Assembly (NCBI GenBank): GCA_035550375.1
Contig: DASZPH010000084.1
Span: 124,001-188,000 of the forward strand
Origin: DASSFG01 sp035550375
GTDB lineage: Bacteria; Planctomycetota; Planctomycetia; Pirellulales; JAICIG01
Reading direction: 5' to 3'
DNA length: 64,000 nucleotides
The notes under the pieces were generated by a model. The model did no database searches and was not told the origin of the DNA. It saw only the letters and a list, made by a program, of their open reading frames with translations. A program made the translations under genes and the position numbers. Below, in pieces: positions 44,263 through 54,208 of the stretch; within the stretch, counting starts at the first letter, position 1, and each line of letters opens with the position of its first letter.

Positions 44263-47200
44263 ATGAAACGCACGCTACTTGTCATTTTCGCCGGGCTAAC
44301 CTGGGCCACGCCCATCTTCTCGGCGGATAAACCTGAGACCAAGCCGGAGCGATCGCAGATCGAGCCGGCCGAGCCGAACGTGCCCCCAAGCATCCGCTCG
44401 CTGTTGGAAGATCGCAAATATGCGGAAGCGGCCGTGGCGATTGACAAGGCCGCTGGTGAGAAGGAAGCGAACCACCCGTGGTTAGCCTATCTCAAAGCAC
44501 GTGCTCTTTACCTGGCCGGCCGCTACGACGACTCGGTAACGGCCTACAAGGAGGCCGAGCAACGCTTCCCGGATAGCCGCTGGCAGCGCAGGTATCGTTT
44601 CGGCCGCGCACTGGCCCTGGCGCGTAAGGGAGATTTCCTGGCCGCCGAGCAAATCTACCGCGCGGAGGCTGAACACCTGCTCTCCGCCGATCGCAAGCAG
44701 GAATTGGCCGACATCTATTTGCAGTTTGCGGACGGCTACTTCAAACCGGCCGACGAGCAGCAGAAGCCCGACTACAACAAGGCCCTCGAATTCTACAACA
44801 AGGCCTTGGAGATCGGGCCGAAGCCGGAGAAACGCGACGCAGTCGAACTGCGCGTGGCCCGCTGCTACCAGGAATTGGGCAATCTCCAGGAAGCGGCCCA
44901 GCGCTACCTCCAATTCGCCAAGAACCATCCCGCCAGCCCGCTCGACCTGGAAGCCCGTTACCTTCTGGGGGAAGTGCAACTCGCGATCGGCCAGCGCGAA
45001 GAGGCCCGCCGCACCTGGCAGGACCTCCTCGCCGCCTATGCCGACAACGCCAGCCCACGCATCGCCGAGGTGATGTTTGGTCTCTCGCAGACCTATGGTT
45101 TGCCGGCCCCCTCGTCAACCGAAGACCTGGACCTGGGGGTGGCCTCCCTGGAGACGTTCCTGAAAAGATTCCCGGAGCACAAGCTAGCCGGCCAGGCGTA
45201 CCTGCGCATCGCCAACGGGTACGTTCACTGCGGTCGTTATGACGACGCCGTGAAAACCCTCAAAAACTTTCTTGCGGACGAGCGTTACGCCGGCCGCGAG
45301 GAGTTGGCCGAAGCTCGCGTCCTGCTCGGGCGGTCTTACCAGCTTCAGAAGAAGTTCGACTTGGCCCTGGCCACTTGGCGCGAGTATCTGGCGAAACACC
45401 CCGCGCATTCGGCCTGGAGCGACGTGCAGCGATCGATCATCGACACCGAGTTTCTGGAAGGGGCTGAAGCGGCCAAGGCCAAACGCTACGACGAGGCCCG
45501 CAAACTGTGGCAGGAGTTTCTGGTCAAATATCCCCTCGATCCCCGCGCCCCGCGCACGCTCGTCGAGTTCGGCCGCATGAAGTTTCTGGAAAAAGACTAC
45601 GACGCGGCCATCGCCGAATGGCGGCGCGTCGTCAGCAAGTATCCCAACACCGAAGAATCGTCGCAGGCCCAGTACCTGGTGGCCCTGACCATCGAAGAGA
45701 AGCAAGGCAAGCTGGAAGATGCCCTCAAGGAATATCAGAAGGTCACCTGGGGGAACTACGCCGCCAAGGCGCAACAGCGCGTCGCCCGCCTCACGGCCAA
45801 GGAGATGACGGTCGCCACCGAACGCGTCTTCCGCAGCGACGAAACGCCCAAGATCAAGCTCACGAGCCGCAACATCGAGTCGGTTACCGTCCGGGCCTAC
45901 ACGGTCGACCTGGAGACTTATTTTCGCAAGATGCACCTCGCCAGCGGCGTCGAAGGGCTCGACATCGCGCTGATCGACCCTGATAAGACTTTCGACTTCG
46001 ACGTTCCCAAGTACGCCCAGTATCAGCAACTTTCCAGTGACGTAGAAATACCGATCGACGACATTGCTGCACTAGAAGGGAAATCGGCGGGCGTCATGGC
46101 CGTCACCGTCAGCAGCAAGACGCTCGAAGCGACGACGCTGGTCATCCAGAGCGACCTGGACGTCATCGTCAAGAGCTCACGCGACGAAATCTTCGTCTTT
46201 GCCGAAAACCTTCGCACGGGCAAACCGTGGCCTAAAGCGCGGTTGCTCCTGTCCAACGGCCAGCAGGTGTTTGCCGAGGCCGAGACGGCCGACGACGGCG
46301 TGTTCCAGAAGTCGTATGACGAATTGAAATCGGCCGGCGACGTGCGCGTCTTCGCGGTGGCCGACGGCAGCGTCGCCTCCAACGCCGTGGGGTTGGAAGG
46401 GGTGGGTGTCTCGGCCGGTTTGACCGCGCGGGGTTACCTTTACACCGACCGCCCCGCCTACCGTGCCGGTCAGATCGTCCACGTCCGCGGCGTGGTGCGC
46501 AACGTGACCGACGACCGCTTCACGATTGACGAGGGCAAGAAATACCATTTGGAGGTTTTTGACGGACGCAGCCGGCTCATCCGTCAAGATGAGGTCACGC
46601 TCGGCAAGTTCGGCAGCTTCCACGCCCACTTTGTGCTCCCGGAGACAAGCGTGGTGGGCGATTACCGGATTCAAATTCGCGACGATGACGGTCAGAACTA
46701 CCAGGGTGGCTTCCGCGTTCACGAGTACCGTCTGGAGCCGGTGCGCCTGGCGGTCGACGCCGAGCGGAAGGTCCTCTATCGGGGCGAAGAGATCACCGGC
46801 AAGATCACGGCGAAGTTTTATTACGGGGCCCCGCTGGCCGACCGCGAGATCCGCTACCAACTCGCCAGCGGCCGTATCTACACAGGCACGACCGACGAAA
46901 AAGGGGAGTTGGAGTTCACGCTGCCCACGCGCGAATACCGCGAATCGCAAACGCTGCCGCTGGTGGTCACGCTGGCCGAGCGGAACCTGCAAACAAGCGT
47001 CAACTTCTATCTGGCTACGCAGGGTTTCTCGATTGGTCTGAGCACGGTGCGCAGAGTCTTTGTGGCAGGTGAGACCTTTGAGGTTTCGCTGAACACACGC
47101 GACGCCGAGGGCAAGCCGATCGGCGAGAAGCTCGCCCTGCACGTGCTCAAGCGGACGAACGTCGAGGGGAAAGTCGGCGAGACTGAAGTCGAAGAGCACG

Positions 47201-50200
47201 AACTCACGACCGACAAGGAGGGGAAGGCGCGGTTCACTTTACGACTGGAAGAAGGCGGGCAGTACGTACTGCGGGCGGAAGGAAAAGACCGGTTCGACAA
47301 CCCGATTTCCGGCACGTCGCTGGTGCAGATCTCCGACGACAGCGATCGCGTGCGGCTGCGCATTCTGGCCGACCGGCACACGTACAAGGTCGGCGACAAA
47401 GCGACGGTGCAGTTGCACTGGCGTGAGGCGCCCGCCCTGGCGCTCGTCACATTCCAAGGGGGGAAGATTCTGGATTACAAGCTCGTGCAACTCAAGACGG
47501 GAGCCAACGAACTGGCCATTCCGATGACGACCTTGTTGGCGCCGAATTTTGATCTGGCCGTCTCGGTTATGACCGACGCCCGCGAAGCGAAAGAGGAGGA
47601 CGACCCGGAAAAGTTGGACGAGACCAAACGGCTCCGGCTGCGGTTCCACGAGGCGTCGAGTCCTTTCGCGGTCGAGCGTGAGTTGCGCGTGACAATCGAA
47701 ACGAAGCCCAAGGCCGGCGACACCGCCCAGCCGGGCGACGACGTAGAAGTGACGATCACGGCGACCGATCCGCAGGGCAAACCGGTCGAGGCCGAGTTGA
47801 GCCTGGCGATGATCGAGCAGGCTTTATGGGAGATGTTCGGTTCGAACGTTTCGCCTATTGCGGAGTTCTTCCGCGGTCAGCCGCGTGCGTCGGCGATGCG
47901 GACCGCGTCGAGTGTGACGTTCGCCTATTACCCGGCGACTCGGCCAATCGACCCGCAACTGCTGGCCGAAAAGGACCGGCGCGAAGTGGAGGCGATGCAG
48001 GAGGAGTGGCGCGCGCAGTTGAGTGTCGCTATGGCGGGACAGTTCGAGCGAGACCGTAGTGGAAAGGCGGTGAAGCGGGGGATCATGGAGGAAAGCGTAG
48101 GGCGCTCCGACATGATCGTTCAAGAGGCAGAGGGCCAGGATCTCGCCCCCGAAGGCCCTTTAGGCGAATGGAAAGACGCTGGCGTCCCGACTTCGGAGTC
48201 ACTCGATTCATTTATGGGGCGCTATGGGGAGTCGGCGCGACTTGCGGATAACCGGTCAGCGGAAGCCGACTGGGCTCAAGCGCGTCACCCACGCGGCGCG
48301 GTCATTGCTGAGTCCGCCATGCCATTTGACGACGTCGAACCCTATAGCTGGATGGCCGTTGGCGGAGCCGCAGGTCCGGCATCGGGGCGACGACACAATA
48401 GGTTTGGCGGTGGCTTTGGAGGCCGAATGGAAGCCGGCTTGGGAATGAAACAATTAGGGGATGTGGCGTTCGGCCTTGCCGAGGCAAAGGCAGCGGACAG
48501 CAAAACTCCAGCACAGAGTTTTGCGTATTTCGCTGCACCTAGCGCCGGTGCGTTGCTGAACATGAACGGCAATGGCCAACTCAACCCCACGGTTCTCTTC
48601 TCCGACGGCACCCAGAATAACGTCCAACTCGGCGTGCAGTTGGCCGACGCCGATGCCAAGAAGCTGGCGGAAGAACTGAACGAAGCCGGGGCCGTGTTGC
48701 TGCCCCCTCAGGGCTCGCAAGAGACAGCTTACTGGAATCCGGCAGTCGTCACCGACAAAGAGGGCAGGGCAATGATCACGATCACGCTTCCCCAGCGAGC
48801 TACGGCTTGGAAGCTGCTCGCCAACGGGATGACGGTGGACACTCTGGCCGGTGACGCCGAAGCCGAGCTAGTCGTCAAAAAAGATCTTTTCGGCGAGTTA
48901 AAACTGCCGCTGGCATTCGCCGACGGCGATCGGGCCGAGATCCAGACGACGATTCACAACGACGTCGCCACAGAGGGAAAAATCGAAGTCACGCTCAGAA
49001 CCACCATCGGCGATAAATCGTTCGAAGAAAAAAAGACGATCGACGCCGGCAAAGGGATCCACGATGTTCCGTTCAAAGTCGACCTGAAACTCCCTCTCCC
49101 TCCGGGAGAGGGCCGGGGTGAGGGGGGTGTGAACCAGCAGAAGCCCGGCAATGCAAAGCCCGGCGATGAGAAAGCCAATGACACAAAGCCGAACGGAAAT
49201 GGCAAACCCGAGGGCAAGGCAAGCCCCCCTCACCCTAACCCTCTCCCGAAGGGAGAGGGGATGGATGTGGTGGAGATCGAGCTGACAGTCGTGGCCGGCG
49301 ATCGGCGCGACGTCGCCAAACGCAGCGTGCCCATCCGACCGTATGGCATGCCGGTCTTCGCGGCGGCAAGCGGCTCAGCCACGAGCGACACCACGGCTTT
49401 CGTGGAGCCGCCCGAGGGGATGACGCTCGAATCGCCCAGACTGGAAGTGATCATCGGGCCCAACGTAGAGCAGAGCCTGCTCGACGCGCTCCTCGCTCCC
49501 GCACCACTCTGCCAACTCGGGGCGTTGCGCTTTTCTTCCGGGCTCGACACGTCGACCAGCGATCTGATGGCGGCCGTCGGCCTCCAAAAACTCATCGGCG
49601 TGACGCGTCAGGCCGGCACACCGCAGTCTGAAGCGCTCGACGCCCGCGTACGTTCGTCGCTGAGCCTGCTCGTCTCGTCGCAGAACGACGACGGCGGGTG
49701 GAGTTGGACCGGCCGCACCGGCCAGAGCAACCGCTACACGTCGGCGCGGGTCGTGTGGGCGCTCAGCCTCGCAAAAGGCGCTGGCTATAAGGTTTCCGAC
49801 GATATCTTCGAGAAGGCGATCGGCTACGTGCAAAGCCAGATCGCCAACACGGCCGAGACTGACTACGACAGCAAGTCGGTGCTGCTGGCGGCGCTGGCGT
49901 CCGCCGGCCGGGGCGATTTCACGCTGGCAAACCGGCTCTATCGCAACCGCCCCTCGCTTTCGACCGGGGCGCTCGTCTACCTGTCGCTGGCCCTGGCCGA
50001 GATGGACCGCCAGCCGATGGCCCACGACCTGTTCGAGCTGCTGGCGAAACGCAAGCTCGACGGCACGTCCGAAGAGCTAAACACGCGAGCCCTGCTCGCC
50101 TGGAACGGCTCATCGGCCGAACTGCGGGCCCTTTATCTCGTTGCGCTCCAGAAAGCCGAACCGGAGAGCACGAAAATTAAGGAGCAGGTCGACTGGCTGT

Positions 50201-52764
50201 TGGCTCACCGATCGGGCCATCGCTGGTCGCCCGACAAGGCGACGGGTCCCGCCGTGCTGGCGCTCGGCCGCTGGTTCGCCAGAACGCGCTTTGACGCCGA
50301 GCACTACGAGCTGACGCTCGTGGTCAACGGTTTTGAGGTGAAGAAGCTCGACGTCACGCCCCAGGCCAAGACCCAAACCGTAGAAATCCCGGCCGGCCTG
50401 CTCAAGAAGGACAAGCAGCGGATCCAGTTCCAGTTGGCCGGTCGCGGCCAATACACCTATCAGTGCCTGTTGAGCGGCTTCGTGCCGGCCGACAAGCTCA
50501 GGAGCACAACCAAGAACTGGGTGGTCCAACGCTACTACGAGCCGGCCCCGCGCGAGCTCGACGGCCAGGTGATCCCACGCGGCTTCGACGTCGTGCAGGG
50601 GTCTTTCACAATGTTTCGCAATCCGCTCACCCAGTTGCCGGTCGGCCAGCGCGGGCACGTCGAAATCCGTCTCTCTCGCGCCAACCTGCGAGCCGACACG
50701 GCCGACGAGAAGGTGGAGTACCTGGTCGTCACCGAGCCGCTGCCGGCCGGGGTCACGGTCATCGAGCAATCGATTACCGGCCCGTTTGAGAGGTTCGAGC
50801 TTACGCCCGGCGAGATTACCTTCTTCGTCGGCGCCCAGAGATTCTTCGGACCGATCGAGTTCGACGTCCACGGCTACCTGCCGGGCGAGTATCGGGCCGG
50901 GCCGACGGCCGTGCGCAACGCCTATCGGCCCGATCAGCTCGCCGTGGCTGACGCGAGGAAGCTCACGGTACTGCCGGTCGGCGGGCGTAGCCAGGACGAG
51001 TATCGCCTTTCGCCGCGCGAGTTGTTCGAGTTCGGCAAGCGGTACTTTGAGAAGCGAGAGTGGCAGGCGGCTGCCGCGAACCTGACCGAATTGATGAACA
51101 AGTGGCAGGTGCAACCGCAGTTCTATCAGGAAGCGGCCCGCATGCTTCTCGACGTCTACCTCGAGCTGGGCGTCGACCCCGAGATCGTCCGCTGGTTCGA
51201 ACTGAACAAGGAGAAATGGCCCGACGTGGAACTGCCGTTCGAGAAGATCGTGCGGGTGGGGGCGGCCTACGACAAGATCGGCGAGTACGAGCGGAGTTTC
51301 CTGGTCTTTCGGGCGACGATCGAAGCCAGCTTCCTGCGCGAGAGTAACGTCGCGGGGTTCCTGGAGAGTCAGGGCGAGTTCTTGCGAAGCGTGGCCGTCA
51401 TGGGCCGGCTGCTGGCCGAGTACCCGCCTGAGCCCTACGCCGCCGCGGCCCAGTATGCGCTGGCGCAACGGGTGTACGCCTATGCTCCGCAGGCGGCCGG
51501 CGACCAGAAGCTGCGGGAAAAGAAGATCACGCGCTTCGACCTTGTCGACCATGCCGTGACGATGCTGGACGGCTTCTTAACCGCCTATCCTGAAGACCCC
51601 GCGGCCGACCAGGCGAGTTTCTCGCTGGCCAACGCGCTGCTCGAGCTCAAGGCCTACCGCCAGGCGGTCGAGCGCTGTCAGCGATTCGCCGAGCGGTATC
51701 CCGCGAGCGATTACCTCGACAGCTTCTGGTATATCGTCGGTTACAGCTACTTCGCCCTGGGCGAACACGAAAAGGCCCTGGAAATGTGCCGCAAGGTTGC
51801 CGACGCCAGGCACGTCGACCGCCAGACGGGGCGCGAGGAAGAAAGCCGCAACAAATGGCAGGCGATTTACATCCTGGCGCAGGTCTATAACAGCCTGGGC
51901 CAGGCGGCTGAAGCGATCAAGGAATACACGCGCGTCGAAGAGCGATTTGCCGACGCGCGACGGGCGATCGAGTATTTTACCCGCAAGGCGATCGAGCTGG
52001 CGGAAGTCAGCACGTTCGAGCCGGGCCAAAAGGTCGAGGTGGAGCTGAAGTTCCGCAACGTGGCCCGCTGCGACGTGCGGGTCTACAAGATCGACCTGAT
52101 GAAGTTCAGCCTGCTGAAACGAAACCTGTCGCACATCACCGACATCAACCTGGCCGGCATCCGCCCCTATCATGAGGCGACGATCGAACTAGGCGACGGC
52201 AAAGACTATCGCGACCGCGAACGAAAGCTGCCGTTGCCGCTCAAAGACGAAGGGGCCTACCTGGTCGTCGGCCGTGGCGACGACCTGCACACCAGCGGGT
52301 TGGTGCTTGTCACGCCCCTCAAGGTTGAAGTGCAGGAAGCCGCCACCTCAGGCGAGGTGCGGACCACGGTAAAAGACGTGACGAAAGACCGCTACCTGAA
52401 CGAGGTCCACGTCAAAGTGATCGGCAGCCGCAACTCCGAGTTTATTTCCGGCGAGACCGACTTGCGCGGCGTGTTCGTTGCCGACGGCGTGCAGGGAACG
52501 GCGACGGTGATTGCCGAGGAGGGCGACAATCGCTACGCCTTTTTCCGCGGCCGTACCGAGCTGGGGCCACCGCCGGTGCCGGCCCAAGTGCCGGCAGGCG
52601 CCGAATCGGCTCCGACCAACGCCAAGCCGATGGCCAACGACTCCGAGCAACTTTTGCGGAACCTCCAGGAGAGCAACAGCAGCATCCAGCAGATGCAGGG
52701 CGAGAATCTCAAGAACATCTACCAGAACCCGAAGACGGGGGTGCAGTTGAAGGAGGCGTTTTGA
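44263..52764 (+). CDS. Giant secreted TPR / alpha-2-macroglobulin family protein
   Basis: 2833 aa with signal peptide (residues 1-20). Residues 45-530 are tetratricopeptide-like repeats (GRYDDSVTAYKEAEQRFP, AIAEWRRVVSKYPN). Then come MG-type beta domains, with the bacterial A2M family core at about 720-1160 (GYLYTDRPAYRAGQIVHVRGVVR, then HxYRLEPV), and the ANG/alpha-helical toroid region at about 1690-1960 (SQNDDGGWSWTGRTGQSNRYTSARVVW). No thioester CxEQ motif is seen. Residues 1610-1666 are an in-frame insert encoded by two REP-like palindromes. More TPRs (2250-2560) and a beta domain end the protein. A2M proteins trap proteases or bind surface ligands. GAGGAG precedes the ATG. Confidence 0.88.
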   Translation: MKRTLLVIFAGLTWATPIFSADKPETKPERSQIEPAEPNVPPSIRSLLEDRKYAEAAVAIDKAAGEKEANHPWLAYLKARALYLAGRYDDSVTAYKEAEQRFPDSRWQRRYRFGRALALARKGDFLAAEQIYRAEAEHLLSADRKQELADIYLQFADGYFKPADEQQKPDYNKALEFYNKALEIGPKPEKRDAVELRVARCYQELGNLQEAAQRYLQFAKNHPASPLDLEARYLLGEVQLAIGQREEARRTWQDLLAAYADNASPRIAEVMFGLSQTYGLPAPSSTEDLDLGVASLETFLKRFPEHKLAGQAYLRIANGYVHCGRYDDAVKTLKNFLADERYAGREELAEARVLLGRSYQLQKKFDLALATWREYLAKHPAHSAWSDVQRSIIDTEFLEGAEAAKAKRYDEARKLWQEFLVKYPLDPRAPRTLVEFGRMKFLEKDYDAAIAEWRRVVSKYPNTEESSQAQYLVALTIEEKQGKLEDALKEYQKVTWGNYAAKAQQRVARLTAKEMTVATERVFRSDETPKIKLTSRNIESVTVRAYTVDLETYFRKMHLASGVEGLDIALIDPDKTFDFDVPKYAQYQQLSSDVEIPIDDIAALEGKSAGVMAVTVSSKTLEATTLVIQSDLDVIVKSSRDEIFVFAENLRTGKPWPKARLLLSNGQQVFAEAETADDGVFQKSYDELKSAGDVRVFAVADGSVASNAVGLEGVGVSAGLTARGYLYTDRPAYRAGQIVHVRGVVRNVTDDRFTIDEGKKYHLEVFDGRSRLIRQDEVTLGKFGSFHAHFVLPETSVVGDYRIQIRDDDGQNYQGGFRVHEYRLEPVRLAVDAERKVLYRGEEITGKITAKFYYGAPLADREIRYQLASGRIYTGTTDEKGELEFTLPTREYRESQTLPLVVTLAERNLQTSVNFYLATQGFSIGLSTVRRVFVAGETFEVSLNTRDAEGKPIGEKLALHVLKRTNVEGKVGETEVEEHELTTDKEGKARFTLRLEEGGQYVLRAEGKDRFDNPISGTSLVQISDDSDRVRLRILADRHTYKVGDKATVQLHWREAPALALVTFQGGKILDYKLVQLKTGANELAIPMTTLLAPNFDLAVSVMTDAREAKEEDDPEKLDETKRLRLRFHEASSPFAVERELRVTIETKPKAGDTAQPGDDVEVTITATDPQGKPVEAELSLAMIEQALWEMFGSNVSPIAEFFRGQPRASAMRTASSVTFAYYPATRPIDPQLLAEKDRREVEAMQEEWRAQLSVAMAGQFERDRSGKAVKRGIMEESVGRSDMIVQEAEGQDLAPEGPLGEWKDAGVPTSESLDSFMGRYGESARLADNRSAEADWAQARHPRGAVIAESAMPFDDVEPYSWMAVGGAAGPASGRRHNRFGGGFGGRMEAGLGMKQLGDVAFGLAEAKAADSKTPAQSFAYFAAPSAGALLNMNGNGQLNPTVLFSDGTQNNVQLGVQLADADAKKLAEELNEAGAVLLPPQGSQETAYWNPAVVTDKEGRAMITITLPQRATAWKLLANGMTVDTLAGDAEAELVVKKDLFGELKLPLAFADGDRAEIQTTIHNDVATEGKIEVTLRTTIGDKSFEEKKTIDAGKGIHDVPFKVDLKLPLPPGEGRGEGGVNQQKPGNAKPGDEKANDTKPNGNGKPEGKASPPHPNPLPKGEGMDVVEIELTVVAGDRRDVAKRSVPIRPYGMPVFAAASGSATSDTTAFVEPPEGMTLESPRLEVIIGPNVEQSLLDALLAPAPLCQLGALRFSSGLDTSTSDLMAAVGLQKLIGVTRQAGTPQSEALDARVRSSLSLLVSSQNDDGGWSWTGRTGQSNRYTSARVVWALSLAKGAGYKVSDDIFEKAIGYVQSQIANTAETDYDSKSVLLAALASAGRGDFTLANRLYRNRPSLSTGALVYLSLALAEMDRQPMAHDLFELLAKRKLDGTSEELNTRALLAWNGSSAELRALYLVALQKAEPESTKIKEQVDWLLAHRSGHRWSPDKATGPAVLALGRWFARTRFDAEHYELTLVVNGFEVKKLDVTPQAKTQTVEIPAGLLKKDKQRIQFQLAGRGQYTYQCLLSGFVPADKLRSTTKNWVVQRYYEPAPRELDGQVIPRGFDVVQGSFTMFRNPLTQLPVGQRGHVEIRLSRANLRADTADEKVEYLVVTEPLPAGVTVIEQSITGPFERFELTPGEITFFVGAQRFFGPIEFDVHGYLPGEYRAGPTAVRNAYRPDQLAVADARKLTVLPVGGRSQDEYRLSPRELFEFGKRYFEKREWQAAAANLTELMNKWQVQPQFYQEAARMLLDVYLELGVDPEIVRWFELNKEKWPDVELPFEKIVRVGAAYDKIGEYERSFLVFRATIEASFLRESNVAGFLESQGEFLRSVAVMGRLLAEYPPEPYAAAAQYALAQRVYAYAPQAAGDQKLREKKITRFDLVDHAVTMLDGFLTAYPEDPAADQASFSLANALLELKAYRQAVERCQRFAERYPASDYLDSFWYIVGYSYFALGEHEKALEMCRKVADARHVDRQTGREEESRNKWQAIYILAQVYNSLGQAAEAIKEYTRVEERFADARRAIEYFTRKAIELAEVSTFEPGQKVEVELKFRNVARCDVRVYKIDLMKFSLLKRNLSHITDINLAGIRPYHEATIELGDGKDYRDRERKLPLPLKDEGAYLVVGRGDDLHTSGLVLVTPLKVEVQEAATSGEVRTTVKDVTKDRYLNEVHVKVIGSRNSEFISGETDLRGVFVADGVQGTATVIAEEGDNRYAFFRGRTELGPPPVPAQVPAGAESAPTNAKPMANDSEQLLRNLQESNSSIQQMQGENLKNIYQNPKTGVQLKEAF
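49092..49259. repeat. Inverted pair of REP-like palindromes inserted in frame in the A2M gene
   Basis: Copy 1: CCCTCTCCC-TCC-GGGAGAGGG (49092-49112) followed by CCGGGGTGAGGGGGG. Copy 2, in opposite orientation: CCCCCCTCACCCTAA then CCCTCTCCC-GAA-GGGAGAGGG (49239-49259). The block is 168 bases, exactly 56 codons, so the reading frame survives. Translated it gives low-complexity Pro/Gly-rich sequence (LPLPPGEGRGEGG ... PPHPNPLPKGEG). A single copy of the stem also lies at 18299-18319. Confidence 0.8.
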
Positions 52765-52815
52765 GCACACGCCCGTTAGGACGAACCAAGATTAGTGGAC
52801 GGCCTTCCCCGACCG

Positions 52816-54108
52816 TCAGTTTTGCGACTGGAATGTCGTGGGAAGGCCGTTCGCCGATTCTCGTACTATCGCCTCGGCGGAGATCGTGCCGATCCGGCCG
52901 GCGAGCGGATTGACGAGCCCCTTGCCGTCGGGATGCACGCGGTTGCTGAGGAAGATGACGGTGAGATCGAGCTCGGGATCGATCCATAGCGATGTTCCGG
53001 TGAAGCCGCCGTGCCCGAAGGCTCGGTCGGAGAAGTTCGAGCCCCGGTTGGACGAATAGCCCGTCCGCATGTCCCAACCGAGGGCACGCCAGCCGCCGCG
53101 AACCTTTTGCGGCGTCGTCATCTCGGCCACCGTTTCGGGTTTCAAGAGTCGCACCCCGCCAAGTTGGCCGCCGTCAAGCAGCATCTGAGCGTAAACTGCC
53201 AGCTCTTCGGCGGTGGAGAAGAGCCCGGCGTGGCCGGCCACGCCGCCCAAGGCAAATGCCCGAGGGTCGTGTACTTCCCCCTGCATCCAGCGGCCGTCGC
53301 GCTTCTCGGTGGGGGCCGCTCGGCGGCAAAGCTCCTCGGCGGGCAGATAACCCGTCTCCGCCAGACCGAGCGGCTGAAAGATGTGCTCCGCGGCGAAACG
53401 ATCGAGAGCTTGCCCGGAGACCCGGCGAACCAGCTCGCCCAGCGCGATGAAACCCACGTCGGAGTAGACGAACGTTTCGCCCGGCGCGGCTCGCGGGGTG
53501 GTGGCCAGCGTCCGTTCGATCGCCTTTTCGGGCCCGTCGGCGTAGTCGTGAATGTCGTTGTCGGCGATGAGGCCGCCCTGGTGCGTCAGCAAGTGGCGGA
53601 TGGTAATCGATTCTTTCCCGTTCTGGGCAAACTCCGGCAGATGTTTTGCTACCGGTTGATCGAGTGCCAGCTTTCCCTGCTCGACGAGGAGCGCGACGCT
53701 CGTGGCCGTGGCGATCGGCTTGGTGAGCGACGCCAGGTCGAAAAGGGTATCGGTCGTCATTGGGCTCTCCATCGGCTCCCGGTCGCGGTGTCCGTACGCC
53801 CGCAGGAAAACGACCTTGCCGTGTCGCGCGATCAGCACCACGCAGCCCGGCATTTTTCGGGCCGCGAGGGCCTCGTTAACGGCCTGGTCGATTTCCGCCA
53901 GCCGCTCGCCACTCATGCCGGCCTCTTCCGGTTCGGCCCGCGGCAAGCCGCCGGTGGCGGCGCGGCCGCAACAAAGCAGAACCGCCAGGAGGACAACCAC
54001 GCGGATCACAGGCGGTCGGAACCGACCGTCCTGCAACCGAATGCAAACCAAGTGGTCGGTCATGGTCTGGCGAGAACTTGGGAGGAAAGATTCCGGTGGT
54101 ATCTTCAT
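52816..54108 (-). CDS. Serine hydrolase of the beta-lactamase (class C/AmpC-like) family, secreted
   Basis: 430 aa from the ATG at 54108; an ATG at 54063 is equally plausible, as neither has a clear ribosome site. A signal-type helix (VVVLLAVLLCCGRAA) follows. Catalytic motifs: SLTK (SxxK), YSDVG (YxN-like position) and GHGGFTG (HxG). Members are DD-peptidases, esterases or beta-lactamases acting outside the cytoplasm. The gene is divergent from proB and convergent with the A2M gene. Confidence 0.9.
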   Translation of the reverse strand: MKIPPESFLPSSRQTMTDHLVCIRLQDGRFRPPVIRVVVLLAVLLCCGRAATGGLPRAEPEEAGMSGERLAEIDQAVNEALAARKMPGCVVLIARHGKVVFLRAYGHRDREPMESPMTTDTLFDLASLTKPIATATSVALLVEQGKLALDQPVAKHLPEFAQNGKESITIRHLLTHQGGLIADNDIHDYADGPEKAIERTLATTPRAAPGETFVYSDVGFIALGELVRRVSGQALDRFAAEHIFQPLGLAETGYLPAEELCRRAAPTEKRDGRWMQGEVHDPRAFALGGVAGHAGLFSTAEELAVYAQMLLDGGQLGGVRLLKPETVAEMTTPQKVRGGWRALGWDMRTGYSSNRGSNFSDRAFGHGGFTGTSLWIDPELDLTVIFLSNRVHPDGKGLVNPLAGRIGTISAEAIVRESANGLPTTFQSQN

Positions 54109-54208
54109 AGCGTGTCGGCATTGGGCAAAACACAGTTTGCCTTGCCCCGCGCCGCGCACGCAAGCTATCTTGATTCTTTCACGTTCTGTTTCTTCCTCGA
54201 CCGACCCC

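Noticed and set aside
50110..51552. 480-codon minus-strand ORF
   Set aside because: Antisense to the C-terminal part of the A2M gene; no start signal or family motif.
52798..52822. GACGG/CCGTC hairpin followed by AGTTTT after the A2M gene
   Set aside because: A 5-bp stem with a 10-base loop overlapping the stop of the convergent gene; possible but not convincing as a terminator.
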